Below are positions 32,581-43,694 of a stretch of DNA of 64,000 bases, piece by piece. Made by a program: the position numbers and the translations under genes. Source of the stretch: Paracamarosporium sp. OC-R06-R3 (taxonomy: Eukaryota; Ascomycota; Dothideomycetes; Pleosporales; Didymosphaeriaceae). The number at the start of each line of letters is the position of its first letter. The first letter of the stretch is position 1. Location of the stretch: the NCBI GenBank assembly GCA_019828545.1, contig JACVRA010000423.1, forward strand, positions 1-64,000. Reading direction: 5' to 3'. The notes beneath the pieces were generated by a model, which was not told the DNA's origin, searched no databases, and was given only the letters and a program-made list of their open reading frames with translations.

Positions 32581-33384
32581 CTAAGACCCTGGATCTTTTG
32601 TTAGGAAAACAAGTACTGGTTTCCGCCTACTACTGAACTTCTCTTCGACATTGAAGCGCATTTCCTCAATCTGCACACGCATGCCACACTTCTCGTAGGT
32701 TCGTTGCGCGACCGGCGTGCTTTCTACCACCGACTATCAAACTTGGATTAATTTTTGAATGCTGTTTGAGGTAGAACGTGGCTTACCTTCAAGCATAACT
32801 TATCAGCAGCTTCAGTTCCCCATTTCACGAGCGCGGAACCTGCCCCCAGGCGCTGAAATTCAGGATCGATGGCGAGCAACTCGAGAACTGCGGCCTATAT
32901 GTCAACTACATAATGCCTGACTACAAATTATACATGATGTCAAGATGCACTTACCGTACACGCCCTTACCCTGCGAATCCTCGATGATCCGGGTTCGAGG
33001 CACAACGTAGTCCCTCCACAATTGCGTCATGAACTCCCGGTCCTCCACATCCGGCCAGACCTCGACGACATTCTCCGCCTTCTCTAGCTCCGCCGGGGGT
33101 GCCTCCTTCATGTGCGTCCAAATAGCTAGGCCTATTAGGCGTTCTTGATCGCCTTGGCCCGTGTTGGTGACTGCCTTGAGGAAGGTAGAACCGGGCGAGC
33201 TGTCTTTCCAAGCTTGGAGGCGTTTGGAGCCTTGTTCTTGGCCGCCGGGTGTGTCGTGCGCTGGGAAGTAGATGTCCACGAAGGGGGCATCATGGCCGAA
33301 ACTTTTAGAGAGAACTTGGAAGCTTGTAGGGATGTCGTTGTCGGTGAGTAAGGCTACAGTCACTCCACTCTTGGGACTGCCCAT
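32581..33384 (-). CDS. GNAT-family N-acetyltransferase
   Basis: A three-exon gene. Exon 1 runs from the ATG at 33384 to GVYG at about 32955, exon 2 encodes AVLELLAIDPEFQRLGAGSA followed by LVKWGTEAADKLCLK, and exon 3 starts SVVESTPVAQRTYEKCGMRV. The QRLGAGSALVKW stretch is the acetyl-CoA pyrophosphate loop (Q/RxxGxG/A), and the final VESTPVAQRTYEKCGM is the usual GNAT end. The substrate cannot be told. Some bacteria pair lysine 2,3-aminomutase with a beta-lysine acetyltransferase, and an aminomutase lies about 6 kb away here. Four genes intervene and this looks like a general fungal GNAT, so I do not press that link. It is divergent from the oxygenase, with 268 bases between start codons. Confidence 0.83.
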
Positions 33385-33652
33385 TGCGCAGGAATCGTGG
33401 ACAAGAGTTGAGGTGGTTGATGGTGGGGCGTGGATGTTTACTCTCGTTGACGCAGTAAACGCACCTTGATGCTGGTGTCTGGTGTCTCAGTGAAGGAAGC
33501 TGCGGCCAAAGGCGGGGTATCGCTCGCAGGGGAAGGTGGTACAGCGTGGCACTTGCCTTCCACGAAACACAAGGATAAATTATACATCATTCCTCTCTTC
33601 ACGATACATGTGGTCAATGTGAAACGACTTCATACAGCATTCGACAGCAGCC

Positions 33653-34744
33653 ATGTTTCGCTGGCTTCCCACGCTTGACGCATCCGCCATCTTCTCCGCT
33701 AATCCACTAACGTCTACGCCGCATGCCCGCCAATCGTTTGCTTCGGAGCTCATAAGACATCTCAAGGAACATGGCTTTGCGCGAGTGCGAAATCATGCAG
33801 TTACCCCGTCCACCCGCGCAGCGTTATTCGCACAGGTATGGCCGGGGATTTGCCACATGTTCTCCGCTGACCTGGCGTCGTCACAGCATCGTCGATTCTT
33901 CAACCTCCCCCTCGACGAAAAGGTCAAGGCCCGCCACCCTGGCGGTGAAGCTCCCGCAAGGGGTTATTCACCATGGGCGTACGAAAAGACAGCGGTGCTA
34001 AGGCCCGACCTACACCGTGCCCCGGGACCATCCACAAAGCTCTTGGATGCGCGCGAGCAGTTTGCCGTGGGCCCGCCGGACGATGCGCTCTTTCCAACAC
34101 CGCAGCTAGCGTCCATGGTCCTTCCCGACTTCGTAATCACAACACAAATGGCTTATCAGGAGATACGAGCAACATGCATTCAGCTGGTTGCAGCTGTGAG
34201 CCAGGGTCTGGGAGTCCCACCAAAAGCGATCAGCGGCCCGGCGGCTGGTGGAGAGGGTGCTGAGTTAAACTTGAACTTTTATCCTAAAGTGAAACGACAG
34301 CTACTCCAGCAGGAAAACACAATGCGACGCATCTGGCCACACACGGACCTAGGTGTCGTAAGCGCGCTATTGCAGGACGGTGTCGGCCAAAGTGGGCTTG
34401 AACTGCAGGTCCGTGGGGCAGATGAGGCAGGCCGTGCGTTCGCACCCGTGGACATAGAGAAAGAGGGCGATCTGGTGCTTTTCGTCGGTGACACGCTGGA
34501 GCGCTGGACCAACGGCTATCTGCGCGCCGCCGTTCATCGCGTCGGCTTGCCGATGGATTATTTGCGGCTGGACCCAAGGGCCGAGTTCGTGCCCGAGCGC
34601 CGGTCCGCTGTCATGTTTTACCGTGCTCCACCGACAGCTAATCTCGGCCCTTTGCCGTATTTTGTAAACGTGGATAACCCAGCAATGTACGAGGAGGTGA
34701 CAGCGAGCGAGTATCTGAAGCGCCACAATAGGAGATTGTATTGA
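33653..34744 (+). CDS. 2-oxoglutarate/Fe(II)-dependent oxygenase
   Basis: An isopenicillin-N-synthase-like oxygenase. The open frame gives 363 residues, but a 51-base stopless intron (33836-33886, GTATGG to CACAG with a CTGAC branch) probably splits it. Removal gives ALFAQHRRFFNLPLDEKVKA, the usual continuous helix, and 346 residues. The N-terminal half has LKEHGFARVRNHAV (DIOX_N). The catalytic part has IWPHTDLGVV (His and Asp ligands), AAVHRVGLP (second His) and ERRSAVMFY (Arg and Ser for 2-oxoglutarate). All key residues are present. It is a different gene from the oxygenase at 16.3 kb, with low similarity beyond the motifs. It neighbours a divergent acetyltransferase and a permease. The substrate is unknown. 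Confidence 0.87.
   Translation: MFRWLPTLDASAIFSANPLTSTPHARQSFASELIRHLKEHGFARVRNHAVTPSTRAALFAQVWPGICHMFSADLASSQHRRFFNLPLDEKVKARHPGGEAPARGYSPWAYEKTAVLRPDLHRAPGPSTKLLDAREQFAVGPPDDALFPTPQLASMVLPDFVITTQMAYQEIRATCIQLVAAVSQGLGVPPKAISGPAAGGEGAELNLNFYPKVKRQLLQQENTMRRIWPHTDLGVVSALLQDGVGQSGLELQVRGADEAGRAFAPVDIEKEGDLVLFVGDTLERWTNGYLRAAVHRVGLPMDYLRLDPRAEFVPERRSAVMFYRAPPTANLGPLPYFVNVDNPAMYEEVTASEYLKRHNRRLY
33836..33886 (+). other. 51-base stopless intron of length 3n
   Basis: GTATGG donor, CTGAC branch and CACAG acceptor inside the oxygenase gene. Retention would insert 17 residues into the helix before HRRFFNLPL without a stop. Confidence 0.65.
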
Positions 34745-35035
34745 GACGGTTCGTTTCATTTCGTTGTGAAAATATGTATCTTGAGCGTTGTCAATTGCAC
34801 CAATGTGACTGTAATGAAGGTTTCTCATGCAGCCTGAAGTTATGCAGCGACCTTCTGTGGTGGACTACTTTAATCGAGCACGCACGCTGAATCAATAAGA
34901 ATAGCATCCATTTCGACTATGAATGATATTCTATTCCAAATGCTTAAGAGTAATATTTTGCTTGATCGCTCAAAACGGAGAGACATGTGATCAAGATGCT
35001 AACTGTATTCAAAAGTTATGTATGCCGCTTCTTGT

Positions 35036-37114
35036 CTATGCCGCATGTTTCGCAACGGTTTCTTGCACCTCGCCAGCTTCTCGATTCAAGAGTGCCGACC
35101 GAACATTGCCGTTCTGCATCACTTCCTTAATCGGGCCCGAATAGTGCTTCTTTCCGCGCAATATCCACAAAATGGCGCAGATAATCAGCGCCGCACCGAA
35201 AACCACTCCAGCGTAGTTCATGTTCATCGCTGTTACTGGGAAGAAAGGCGGCAGGACATTGAACGCAATCGTGAGGAATGAGAAAGCGACGGTGAACACG
35301 TTTATCGGGATGCCCCATTTCCCCAGTGTCCATGGGCCCCAGGGGATATTTTTGCCTGGTTTGATGCGGCGCGCGAGGATGAATATGGTAGGGAGGAGGT
35401 AGGATGTGTATTGACCGAGTAAGGCCAGCGATACCATGGCGTTAAATGCCGTCGTGGAGCCCAGATTGATCAGTCCGAGGAGCATAATAACCAAGGCACT
35501 CCATAGAATGGCTCGCACGGGGATACCGAATCTGCTGTCGACCTGGTGTGCCATCAGCTTTATCCCCTTGACGACTCAATGATATTATAAGCTTACATGG
35601 GAGAAGTAACGCGGAAACGGGAGCCCGTCGTCACGAGCGAATGCCCATATGAGGCGCGAAGCTGAAGCGAGCAACCCCAGGCCAGAAAAAAAGATTGATA
35701 TGATTAACGCAGACACCATGGCGTTTGTGGCAGCGTACGATTGCGTTGCATTGAAGAAGATCTCGATGATGGGAAAGCCAGTAGCAGTGCTTGTTGCATT
35801 TTCGATGCTGCCCATTGTGAAGAGTATAGCTATGCTGATGCCGAAACAGAGCGTTCCACTAACTACCATGCTCCATATCATGGTTCTTGGGACCACGACT
35901 GCTGCGTTGTCGACTTCTTCGGCTACACATGTCTGTCAGCACTACAATTATTCATGCCGCAAGAGCATGAGCATGCGTCTTCGACTATATCTATTTTACT
36001 CACCCATGTGGGTCGCTCCGTCGACACCCGAGAACGCATATGTCGAGGTCAAGAGCCCTATGCACCACGACACCCCATCGCTACTCCATCCGCCCGTATT
36101 GGAAAATGTACCAAACACAAACTCTGCCGAATTCCGTGGCGCGAGATGCACCAGTGGCACAAGGATGCAGAAGAAGAAGATGACATGAAGGATCAAGGCC
36201 AACGTCTCGATGTAAGGGAAGATGCGGATGCCAAAGATGTTGATCAACACGATGACCAGTGTAACAGCCCAATACATCAACGTGCCATGCCAAAGTTTGG
36301 GCGAATAAGTTTCAGGGTAATTGAGAATGACAAGGCCCTGAATCATGGTTGCAGCGAGGAAGGCGACGCTGGCAGTGACAGCGATGCGCATGAAGGCGGT
36401 TATCCATCCTACCAGCGATCAGAACGGCAGGACATATACATGGAGTGCCATGCTGGGGATACGAACCAGCAAACCAACTAAGGAGGATCGCGAAACGGTT
36501 GGGCGCCAGCAGTGCGACCCAGTGGTATTGCCCTCCCGATGTGGGCGATCTGGAAAAAAGAAGCGAGGTCAGCCGGCGGTTACACCAGGAGAGCCTGCAG
36601 CCGATCGAGGCACTCACATTGAAGCCATCTCAGCCATTGAGGCTGCCGTCGCGAGAGACCCGAAGAAAGAGAAGATCAGTCCGTAGACCAGCGCCGAGGG
36701 ACCTCCATTGATGAGGCCACCTTGAAAAGTCCTACATTGCAGTGAGACGCATGTTTAACTGTTGTGATTGGGATGCTTACACGGCAAAAGCTTCCCACGA
36801 GACTAGCACAGTGGTGGAGAAACTCAGCATAGACGTAAAGCCAAAGTTTTTCTGCTCACTATTAGGATTTCCGCGCCGCAGATTTGGATAGGTTTCAGAA
36901 GGAGTAATGCTGGCAATGCGCATGCTATCGCCCCAGTTGTTTTATCGCAAGAGGTAAAGAGAGCTCTACCCACACTGATCTGATGTCGCTTGCTCAAGAT
37001 CACAACGGCTCTGGCGTCCAGATCAAAGGTCTCATTCTTGAGGCGTCCATCTGAACCGGTGTTGGAAAGCACCCTCTCTCTCAACTCATCGGTCGTCAGC
37101 CTTGTAGCATTCAT
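35036..37114 (-). CDS. APC-family amino acid/choline permease
   Basis: A 12-helix permease of the amino acid/choline transporter group (GABA, choline or polyamine uptake in known fungal members). The ATG at 37114 starts a cytosolic N-terminus (TTDELRERVLSNTGS). Exons then give NFGFTSMLSFSTTVLVSWEA, FQGGLINGGPSALVYGLIFS with FFGSLATAASMAEMASM, and SPTSGGQYHWVALLAPNRF, the family's second-helix signature. Further on come WSSDGVSWCIGLLTSTYAFS, GVDGATHM then AEEVDNAAVVVPRTM, and SRLIWAFARDDGLPFPRYFS. The last exon ends VQETVAKHAA. Several introns of about 50-70 bases interrupt it. All usual segments are present, so it seems functional. The substrate is not readable. It sits between an oxygenase and a rhodopsin-domain protein, with no obvious shared promoter. 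Confidence 0.87.
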
Positions 37115-38052
37115 CTTGAATGAGACTTGATGATAGATAGCATTGGACGAATGTCAGTAAGCACTTGATCAACATTCGATATTGATTGATGAATTGAGTC
37201 GAGGTCGGTTGACCGGAGAGAAGGGTGCGCTTGTGGGTCGATAGAGGAAGGGCGCAATGTGAGACAGGGAGGAACACAAACAAGAAGGTAGGACCCGCGG
37301 CCGCAAGAACGCGCGCTGCTTACCGCTCTGCCGGGGGAGTGGAACTAGATATGATTTGACATTGTTTGTAGTTGGCCGGACCCCACGTGCAGGAATAATT
37401 TGTTTTGCTCAAGGATGAGACGCTAGCTCGCGTTGCTCGATACTTGAACGGCACGTTTGTGGGGGAATGCGCCTGTGGGTGTAAGCCACCATGCCCCTTG
37501 TTGATAGGGCAGGTAGTACATGCGTGGGGCGTAAGCCGCCATTTCATCTGCCTTGTGTATCATGCCACGCTTGCTGACGCTTCTCGACTAAACCAGTCAA
37601 CAATATTAAAACACGAGTGCGGCTTGCAACAGCCCGCGAAGGTCTTGTTTGGTCAAAGCATACTAAGCTTGAGCGTTGCGCAAGGAGCTGTATGGGGTCG
37701 GGACGCCTAATCCTCGCCTCTCCTCGGCAAGTACACGAGTGCATATCATCCGCCTTGGCCCGACGCGGTTCATGCATGGTCCGTCAGCACCGTATTGGTA
37801 GACGCAGTGTGATTGCTTCGTCACCCCTCAGCGATCATCGTCAGCCGCTCCTTCACCAACCCTCGACAGCTCCGAGGCAATGGAACCTAGAATAGCGCAC
37901 GGGGAGCTTGCGGCAAAGTCCTAGCGCCCGAGCGGGATGACGAAGGTTCGCTCGCCTGCCCCATCTAAACCATCTCCCATCCAATAACAGATATCATCAT
38001 TGCAATGCGTGCACTGTGATTTTGGTGGCGCGACCCACGATATCTCTCATTA
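37115..38052. other. intergenic stretch between divergent genes
   Basis: About 940 bases holding the promoters of the permease and the rhodopsin-domain gene. Two similar phrases (GTAAGCCACCAT and GTAAGCCGCCAT, near 37480 and 37530) recur. No gene is supported. Confidence 0.5.
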
Positions 38053-39514
38053 ATGGATTCGAAAGATCTCCTCCGCGGCGGGACCTATCCGCCTTACGGT
38101 GTCATCACACACGACGACCATGGCTCCTATGTCATTATCGCGACCTGGGTTCTGGCTTGCATATCTACGCTGTTCGTTCTCGTTCGTGTTGTCCTGAGAA
38201 CCTGGACCGCGCGGCGCTTTGGCTTGGACAATGGATTTATTGTGGCTGCGCTGGTATATCTCGCCCCTGCAATTTAGGTGATAACCTTTAACGTGTGTGT
38301 ACTAGTGCTTTGCCATCGCCGCAAGCATATCCGCTAGTGAAGCCGTGCGGTACGGGTTGGGAAAGAGATTCCACCTTCTCAGCAAGCCCCAGGTCCTCGC
38401 GTACTATCGAGTATTGTGCTCCACTGTCCTCAACGTGCCCGGGAAACTAACAGCTTCAGTTAATATTTGTAGCGGACCTATTGGCGACATTCGTCTTTGT
38501 TCTTTCTAAGCTTTCGCTGTTACATTTGATCAATCGTATCACCCCTTCCAGGCGAGCGAATGTGTTCTTCTCGTACTTCGCTACCTTCACTGTCTTGTGG
38601 GGCATCGCATACGTTTTTTCACATTCTTTTCAGTGCGGGGTCAATGTGCCAAAAAGAGCATATGATAATCGTTGTGTCAGTGAGGCATGATTCCCTTTAC
38701 TCAAAATACTCACGGCATAGACCTTACAAAAGACAGGCCGGTCTCATCTATGCACATGGCACGATCAATATTCTGAGCGACGCCCTCATCGCCTTTACTC
38801 CCGCCTTTATCGTCTGGAAAGTACAAATTCCCAGACAGCAGAAATTACTCATAGCAGGGTTGTTCTTCTCCAGGCTATGGTAGATGCGCTCCTGTCACGA
38901 ATGAACGCTACAATGCTCACGAGTTGCTAGTGTTTGTGTCACTGTCAGCATGCGACTCGGAACCATAGAGCGATATCTCTCCGGTGAAGATCCGACCTGT
39001 AAGCTAATGAATATTGGCAAACATACCAAAATCCTTACTCAGTTACAGGGAACTATCTCCTTCCCACGTTGTGGAACCAGTGAGTTCATCAGCATGCAAA
39101 AGCACTCCACGCTAACTGATGAGCAGGATTTCAATACACCTCAGCGTTATAACAGCTTGTATCCCGTCCATCAAGCCATTCTTCGATAGCTTACAATCCA
39201 GCCTCGTAGATTCAAGCATCCCGAGAAACTATACGCCACAGAACCTTTTCGAGATGAACCCATGGAAGTCACCCAAAAAGAGTTCTACCAGATCATCGCG
39301 TGCGGCTTATTCGCTGAGAGGCATGGGGCTTGCTACGACAGTACATAACGAGATTAAGGGCGGCGCAGCGGGTGATTCGGCTAGCACCAAGGGGCTGACG
39401 GATAGCGTCATTCATCAGCAAAGGGAGGTGGATGTAGTTATCGCGGAGGCATCGACTGTGTCTAGTGACTCGAGGTTTCCCTCACAAACCTTGCAAATAC
39501 TGGAGACAAAATAA
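38053..39514 (+). CDS. fungal rhodopsin-domain integral membrane protein
   Basis: A seven-helix fungal membrane protein of the type often called rhodopsin-domain or PTH11-related, lacking a CFEM domain. Seven exons (38053-38253, 38306-38410, 38460-38675, 38737-38879, 38931-38998, 39049-39079, 39127-39514) total 1152 bases and 383 residues, all junctions in frame. Hallmarks are TYPPYGVITHDDHGSYVI at the N-terminus, RTWTARRFGLDNGFIVAAL, then VADLLATFVFVLSKLSLLHL. Next come YAHGTINILSDALIAFTPAF, GEDPTWNYLLPTLWNQ and ITACIPSIKPFF. A long Ser-rich cytosolic tail follows. A naive reading shows stops at several places, but each lies in a short intron. Possible receptor or sensor. The ligand is unknown. 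It is tail-to-tail with the lysine aminomutase. Confidence 0.82.
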
Positions 39515-39620
39515 GCCCTGCCCTGTCTTGATAATGGATGGGGTCAGCTATGCGGCAGTCGAATATCACAAAATTCAAAATTATCGAGATGGAACATGTG
39601 TCTTGTTGCCAGTCTTATAT

Positions 39621-41164
39621 CTACGGAAGGGAGTGCAGAGGGTCCCAGTATTCCCATGTCCGACCCGGGTCTTTACTCCCTGGAGATATAAACATTGAGA
39701 GGCCAGATTTTCTATCATAAGATTTAAATGAGCACGCTAGCCGCTTCCCTCCTCCACCAGGTAAGTTTACGACGAAATTTGGCGTCATAAACCCTGCTGT
39801 TGAGCCTCGAATACCAGCTTCCAGATTGAGGATCTCGTGCAGTGGGGTGCGCATGTCTTCCATCCCACGTACCATATCGTTCTGGAACACGTAGTACTTG
39901 ATCAGTCAGCATTGGGGACTAGAAAGACATCGGCAGCCTGAGACATACAGGTTGGATGTTGATCGAGGCAAGCTCGTTAATTAACTGGGACATCGTAACA
40001 ACATTGTTGTTAACACCATTGAGCAGCACGGTCTGATTCCTCACTACTACACCTTCCTCAAACAGCTTTTGAGCAGCTGATTTTGTGATCCAGGTAATCT
40101 CATTCGGATGATTGAAATGCGTATGCAGCGCTACGCTCTTTCCCAACTTCCTACCGAGCCGCGAAAGATCAATCAGAGTATCCGCCCAATTGTCTTTCGG
40201 GTCTATTAATCTACTAGGGCAGATTGCCATTCCTTTGCTAGCCACTCGAATACGTAGGATGTGCGGCATCGCTAGGAGTCGTTCGACAATGGAGCGGAGT
40301 TGCGGCGGACTTAGTGTGTATGTGTCGCCGCCAGAGACGAGGATGTCAGCAAGGCGCTCCGTACGAGCGATGTAATCAAACATGGTTCCCCATTTCCTTT
40401 CTATGGGAAGGAACCGCGTTTTGTTGACAGTAGCGGTGTCGGTACCCACCGTGTACGAACGTGTACAGTAACGACAGTACACGGGGCATACAGAAGTAGC
40501 TGAATATGTGGACTGTTAGGAACTACCTACATTGTAACCTTGATTCATAAATACCTAAGAATACAGCCTTGTCATGATATCTATGGATGATTCCTTTGAC
40601 TGGAGAGTCGCCGGTCTCATCTAGCGAATCATACGTGAGTTTCGGATGATCGGCAAGCATCCGAGATGCGCGCGGTACGAATTGGCGCATCAACGGGTCT
40701 GATAAAGGGTTCTTCCAGTCGATGAGACTAAGTATGTGCGGAGTGAGTCTCACGGCCATTGGAGCCCGCTGCATTCCCTTCTCGACGTCATTGATGAGTT
40801 CGTTGGCCGTCTTGGGGCCTGGCTCGTGGGTGTCATTCTCGGGTAGAACTTCGGGTACAACTTCGCGCATGAAATCTAAAAGGCTATAGGCAGTGCGGAT
40901 TGAATTTTTGGTCTGACGATATCTGCTGATTAGCTCGGCTAGTGGTCTAAGAAGTTTACTTACTTGCCATTCGTAGCTAATGAAAGTCTCTTCACTGATG
41001 TCGGACCAAGCGGGTATTGCTCTCCAGTATGGAAATCGAGGGGAGCCATAGGATTCGGAAGAAAATCTGCGTGTCAAAATTGCGTTGAACCTTTGGGAGC
41101 CATAGAGGTGAGAGCCTTTACGGATTGTACCCTGCAATGAGGGTTGTACATGTATTAACCGCAT
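39621..41164 (-). CDS. lysine 2,3-aminomutase (radical SAM, PLP)
   Basis: A radical-SAM aminomutase, expected to move the alpha-amino group of L-lysine to the beta carbon, giving beta-lysine. Exons 40964-41164, 40555-40912, 39949-40499 and 39621-39896 give 461 residues in frame. The cluster motif CPVYCRYC has Cys191, Cys195 and Cys198 for the 4Fe-4S centre. Family segments include FISYEWQTKNSIRT, AVRLTPHILSLIDW, DILVSGGDTYTLSPPQLRSI, ALHTHFNHPNEITW and NQTVLLNGVNNNV. PGGGGK (Lys421) is the PLP-binding lysine motif. The first 35 residues, rich in Arg and Ser and ending ILTRRFSSES, look like a mitochondrial presequence, where iron-sulfur clusters are made. Intron 1 (40913-40963) is 51 bases and stopless. 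It diverges from the ATP-grasp gene, 532 bases apart. The substrate could be lysine or a relative such as glutamate. Confidence 0.9.
40913..40963 (-). other. 51-base stopless intron of length 3n
   Basis: GTAAGT donor and CGTCAG acceptor in the aminomutase gene. Removing it joins SYEWQ to TKNSIRT, as in bacterial aminomutases. Retention adds 17 residues without a stop. Confidence 0.7.
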
Positions 41165-41696
41165 ATTTGACGAATGAGATACTACTTTCTTTGAGTAACA
41201 TCAGGACTTGGCCACGGCTACAGACTTATGTAGCATTGTACCAGTTTACTCTTGGCCCAGATTCCCACAGTTAAGCGCCCCAGCCCAGGGTTGAACAACT
41301 TTCATGCGTGAAAGACCAGACCTTGCGGCTGACATGCGATTTAATTTAGCCTACGAGCTTCTTGAGACGTTTTCTACATCCATGTCACTGATCCTATGTA
41401 GTAAGTCGGCCAGTACGATTTTACTCACGCAATGCATGTTTATTAAATTCGCTGCATGGTTTGAGGCGCAGTTCCGCCCCATGCAAGTTAGGTCACGTTT
41501 GCATTTGGGAGCCCTGGTGTGGTAGATCCATACCCCGCCAACTTATCTGCGAGGCAACGGCGCTAACCCTTGTTCCAGCCTCGGACTCGCCGAGGCTACC
41601 CCGAATCTAACATACTTTTAAGGTCAAGATTAATCACCAAACCCATCATCAGTTGCCTCCTTTCTGACAGCAAGGCGTATCTGTATATCAAGTTAC
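41165..41696. promoter_or_regulatory. bidirectional promoter between aminomutase and ATP-grasp genes
   Basis: The two start codons face away from each other across 532 bases, with no other supportable gene between them. An open frame at 41304-41525 is short and unsupported. Co-regulation of the two enzymes is likely from this arrangement. No defined operator was recognised. Confidence 0.55.
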
Positions 41697-43694
41697 ATGG
41701 CGAATTACAGTTGCTGCCTAGAGGTTACTTATAACGACAAAGATGGTACGTTCACTAACCGTGCGACAATGTTTTCTTGTTGATCGAAGGCAGGTGCACT
41801 CCAAATCCCAGCGTGGTGGGAACTCAGCCCAGGCTCCACCAAACGGCAAAGCAGAACCTTGACCTTGACATTGGACGACAGGGAGTCAAAGTCCGCGTCG
41901 ATCACTTCAGAAACGCTGCTACTTCCTATCGACAATAGTTTTGCCTGGTCAAGTTTCATCCTAAATGGTATTAACCTCCTGAATCAGCCTGGATCTCATG
42001 CTAAACACATCGCGATTAAATTTGTCCTTCCCGAGTCAGCAGGCTTCTGTGTTCGATCAGATTTCCTGGAACGGCGTCTGGAAGGACTTGACACTGTGGT
42101 TCAAGTGAAAAGTTTCTTAGAACCTCGACAGGAAATCAAGTCTACATTAATACCAAACGAGAATGATTTAGAAGCTTCACACCTTCCTCAAATATTATCG
42201 TTCTCAGTGGGCGCGATGATCATAACAGATGCGGACTGTCTGCAACGGACCGAAGCAGAACTTGACAATCGCCTGTCCTACCCGTGGATTTCACCTCACT
42301 CGCTTCCTTTGAGGCGGGTCGCTTACGTGAGAGGGAGATACAACATAGATCATAGCGAGCGCATATGGGAATCAGCTCGGACACTAGGCATCGCCGTGGT
42401 AATCATCGACACGGAAGGGCATTGGCTACAGCTGCCGGAATGGGCTCATCTACGAGAGGCATTCATTCCTGCCAACATCGACCCTGATGAAGGCTTTGCC
42501 GATCGTCTTGTAGCTGCAATACGCAGTTACAACAAACCAATACATGGCATCACTACCGTCAGCAACAAGCGTATGGTTGGAGTTGCGCGAGCATGCGAGT
42601 TGCTCGGGTTGCCAACGTCGCCCTCGGAGTCTTTCGCCATCGCTGCTGATAAGTATAAAACGCGGAAGGTTGAACCAGTAACAGATGTTACTGCCTTCCG
42701 TGTCGAGAACGTTAAAGCACTACATGCCCGTCTTGCATCTGCTATGTCATCTCCAATCCAATACCCGGTGGTCGTGAAGCCATGCATAGGGTGGGCTAGC
42801 GAGTGCATTGCCAAGGTTCACACTCAGATTGAGCTTGTTAAAGCTGTTGAGCGGGCTTCAGAGAGACACCGTACAAGTCCTATTAGGCGTACGGATGTCA
42901 TGGTGGAAACATACATCGATGGCCCCGAAATCGACGCCAACGTCGTTCTCCTTGATGGTGAAATAGTCTTTTTCGAGGTCGCAGATGATTTCCCAAGCCT
43001 GGCCGACCTTGCACAGAATAAATGGGACGATCCTTTCCAAGAAACATCCATGGTCCTGCCATCTCACTTACCGGAAGATGAACTAGAATTGATTCGGACA
43101 TCTCTACATGATACGCTTCTGAGACAGGGCTTCAAGCAAGGTGTGTTTAATTGCGAAGGCAGAATCCGCTACTCTCGCATGAAGTATGGGCTGAGCGACG
43201 ATAATGAAGACCTTGTTGAGGCAGAACCCAGCCAAAGCGGAGGAAAACGAAACCCATCCTTCTATCTTCATGAAATCAACGCTCGTCCGCCAGGGTATTA
43301 CGGAAACGTTGCTTCAAATATCACGTACGGGGTCGACTATTATGCCTTAGATTTTTTGTTCGCTGTCGGAGACATGGACCGGTACCGTTCGCTAGCGTAC
43401 TCTTTTCAGAACGGTCCGCAATGGTGGTTGGTCATCCTAGTCTTGCCAGAAATAAGCGCGGGCACCATGGTCACCGAGGATGCATGCGGCGAGTTTCTTG
43501 CTAAACATAAAGATATCAAAGAGTTAGTCCCGGACTATATGACCTGGAAAAGGGGTGGAAGCAAGCTCCAAGGACCTGGAGCCAGTCAACTAGGGTTTGT
43601 GGGATACATGTCTGTCGTCAGTCGTAAAAGCCGTAGAGAAGCATTGCATCTAGCTTCCAGGATCAGAAAGGGGTTTGATTACGAGCTTGCATAG
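41697..43694 (+). CDS. ATP-grasp ligase (amino-acid/carboxylate-amine ligase type)
   Basis: A 649-residue ATP-grasp enzyme, a class that activates a carboxylate as acyl phosphate and joins it to an amine. Exon 1 is 41697-41745 (MANYSCCLEVTYNDKDG). A 48-base intron then leads into ALQIPAWWELSPGSTKR. The first 270 residues are a family-specific N-terminal domain. The ATP-grasp core follows: SNKRMVGVARACELLGLPTS, VVVKPCIGWASE (Lys345, nucleotide), VMVETYIDGPEIDANVVLLD with EIVFFEVADD, and FYLHEINARPPG (Glu510, Asn512, Arg514, metal and phosphate ligands). The C-terminal part (residues 560-649) may shape the amine site. No carrier-protein or peptide-synthetase domain is attached. Next to the aminomutase, the likely job is to amidate or couple a beta-amino acid (inference). 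Alternative: an unrelated amino-acid ligase. Confidence 0.86.

Noticed and set aside
35649..36481. Long plus-strand open frames (179 and 246 residues)
   Set aside because: They are antisense shadows of the APC permease exons on the minus strand, which show clear family motifs.
38254..38930. Impression that the rhodopsin-domain gene is a pseudogene because of many stops
   Set aside because: Every stop falls in a short intron, and the seven-exon model is exactly in frame with the family motifs intact.
32581..41164. Idea that the GNAT gene is the beta-lysine acetyltransferase partner of the aminomutase, as in bacterial osmolyte pathways
   Set aside because: Three unrelated genes lie between them, it has its own divergent partner, and no specific sequence feature supports that substrate.
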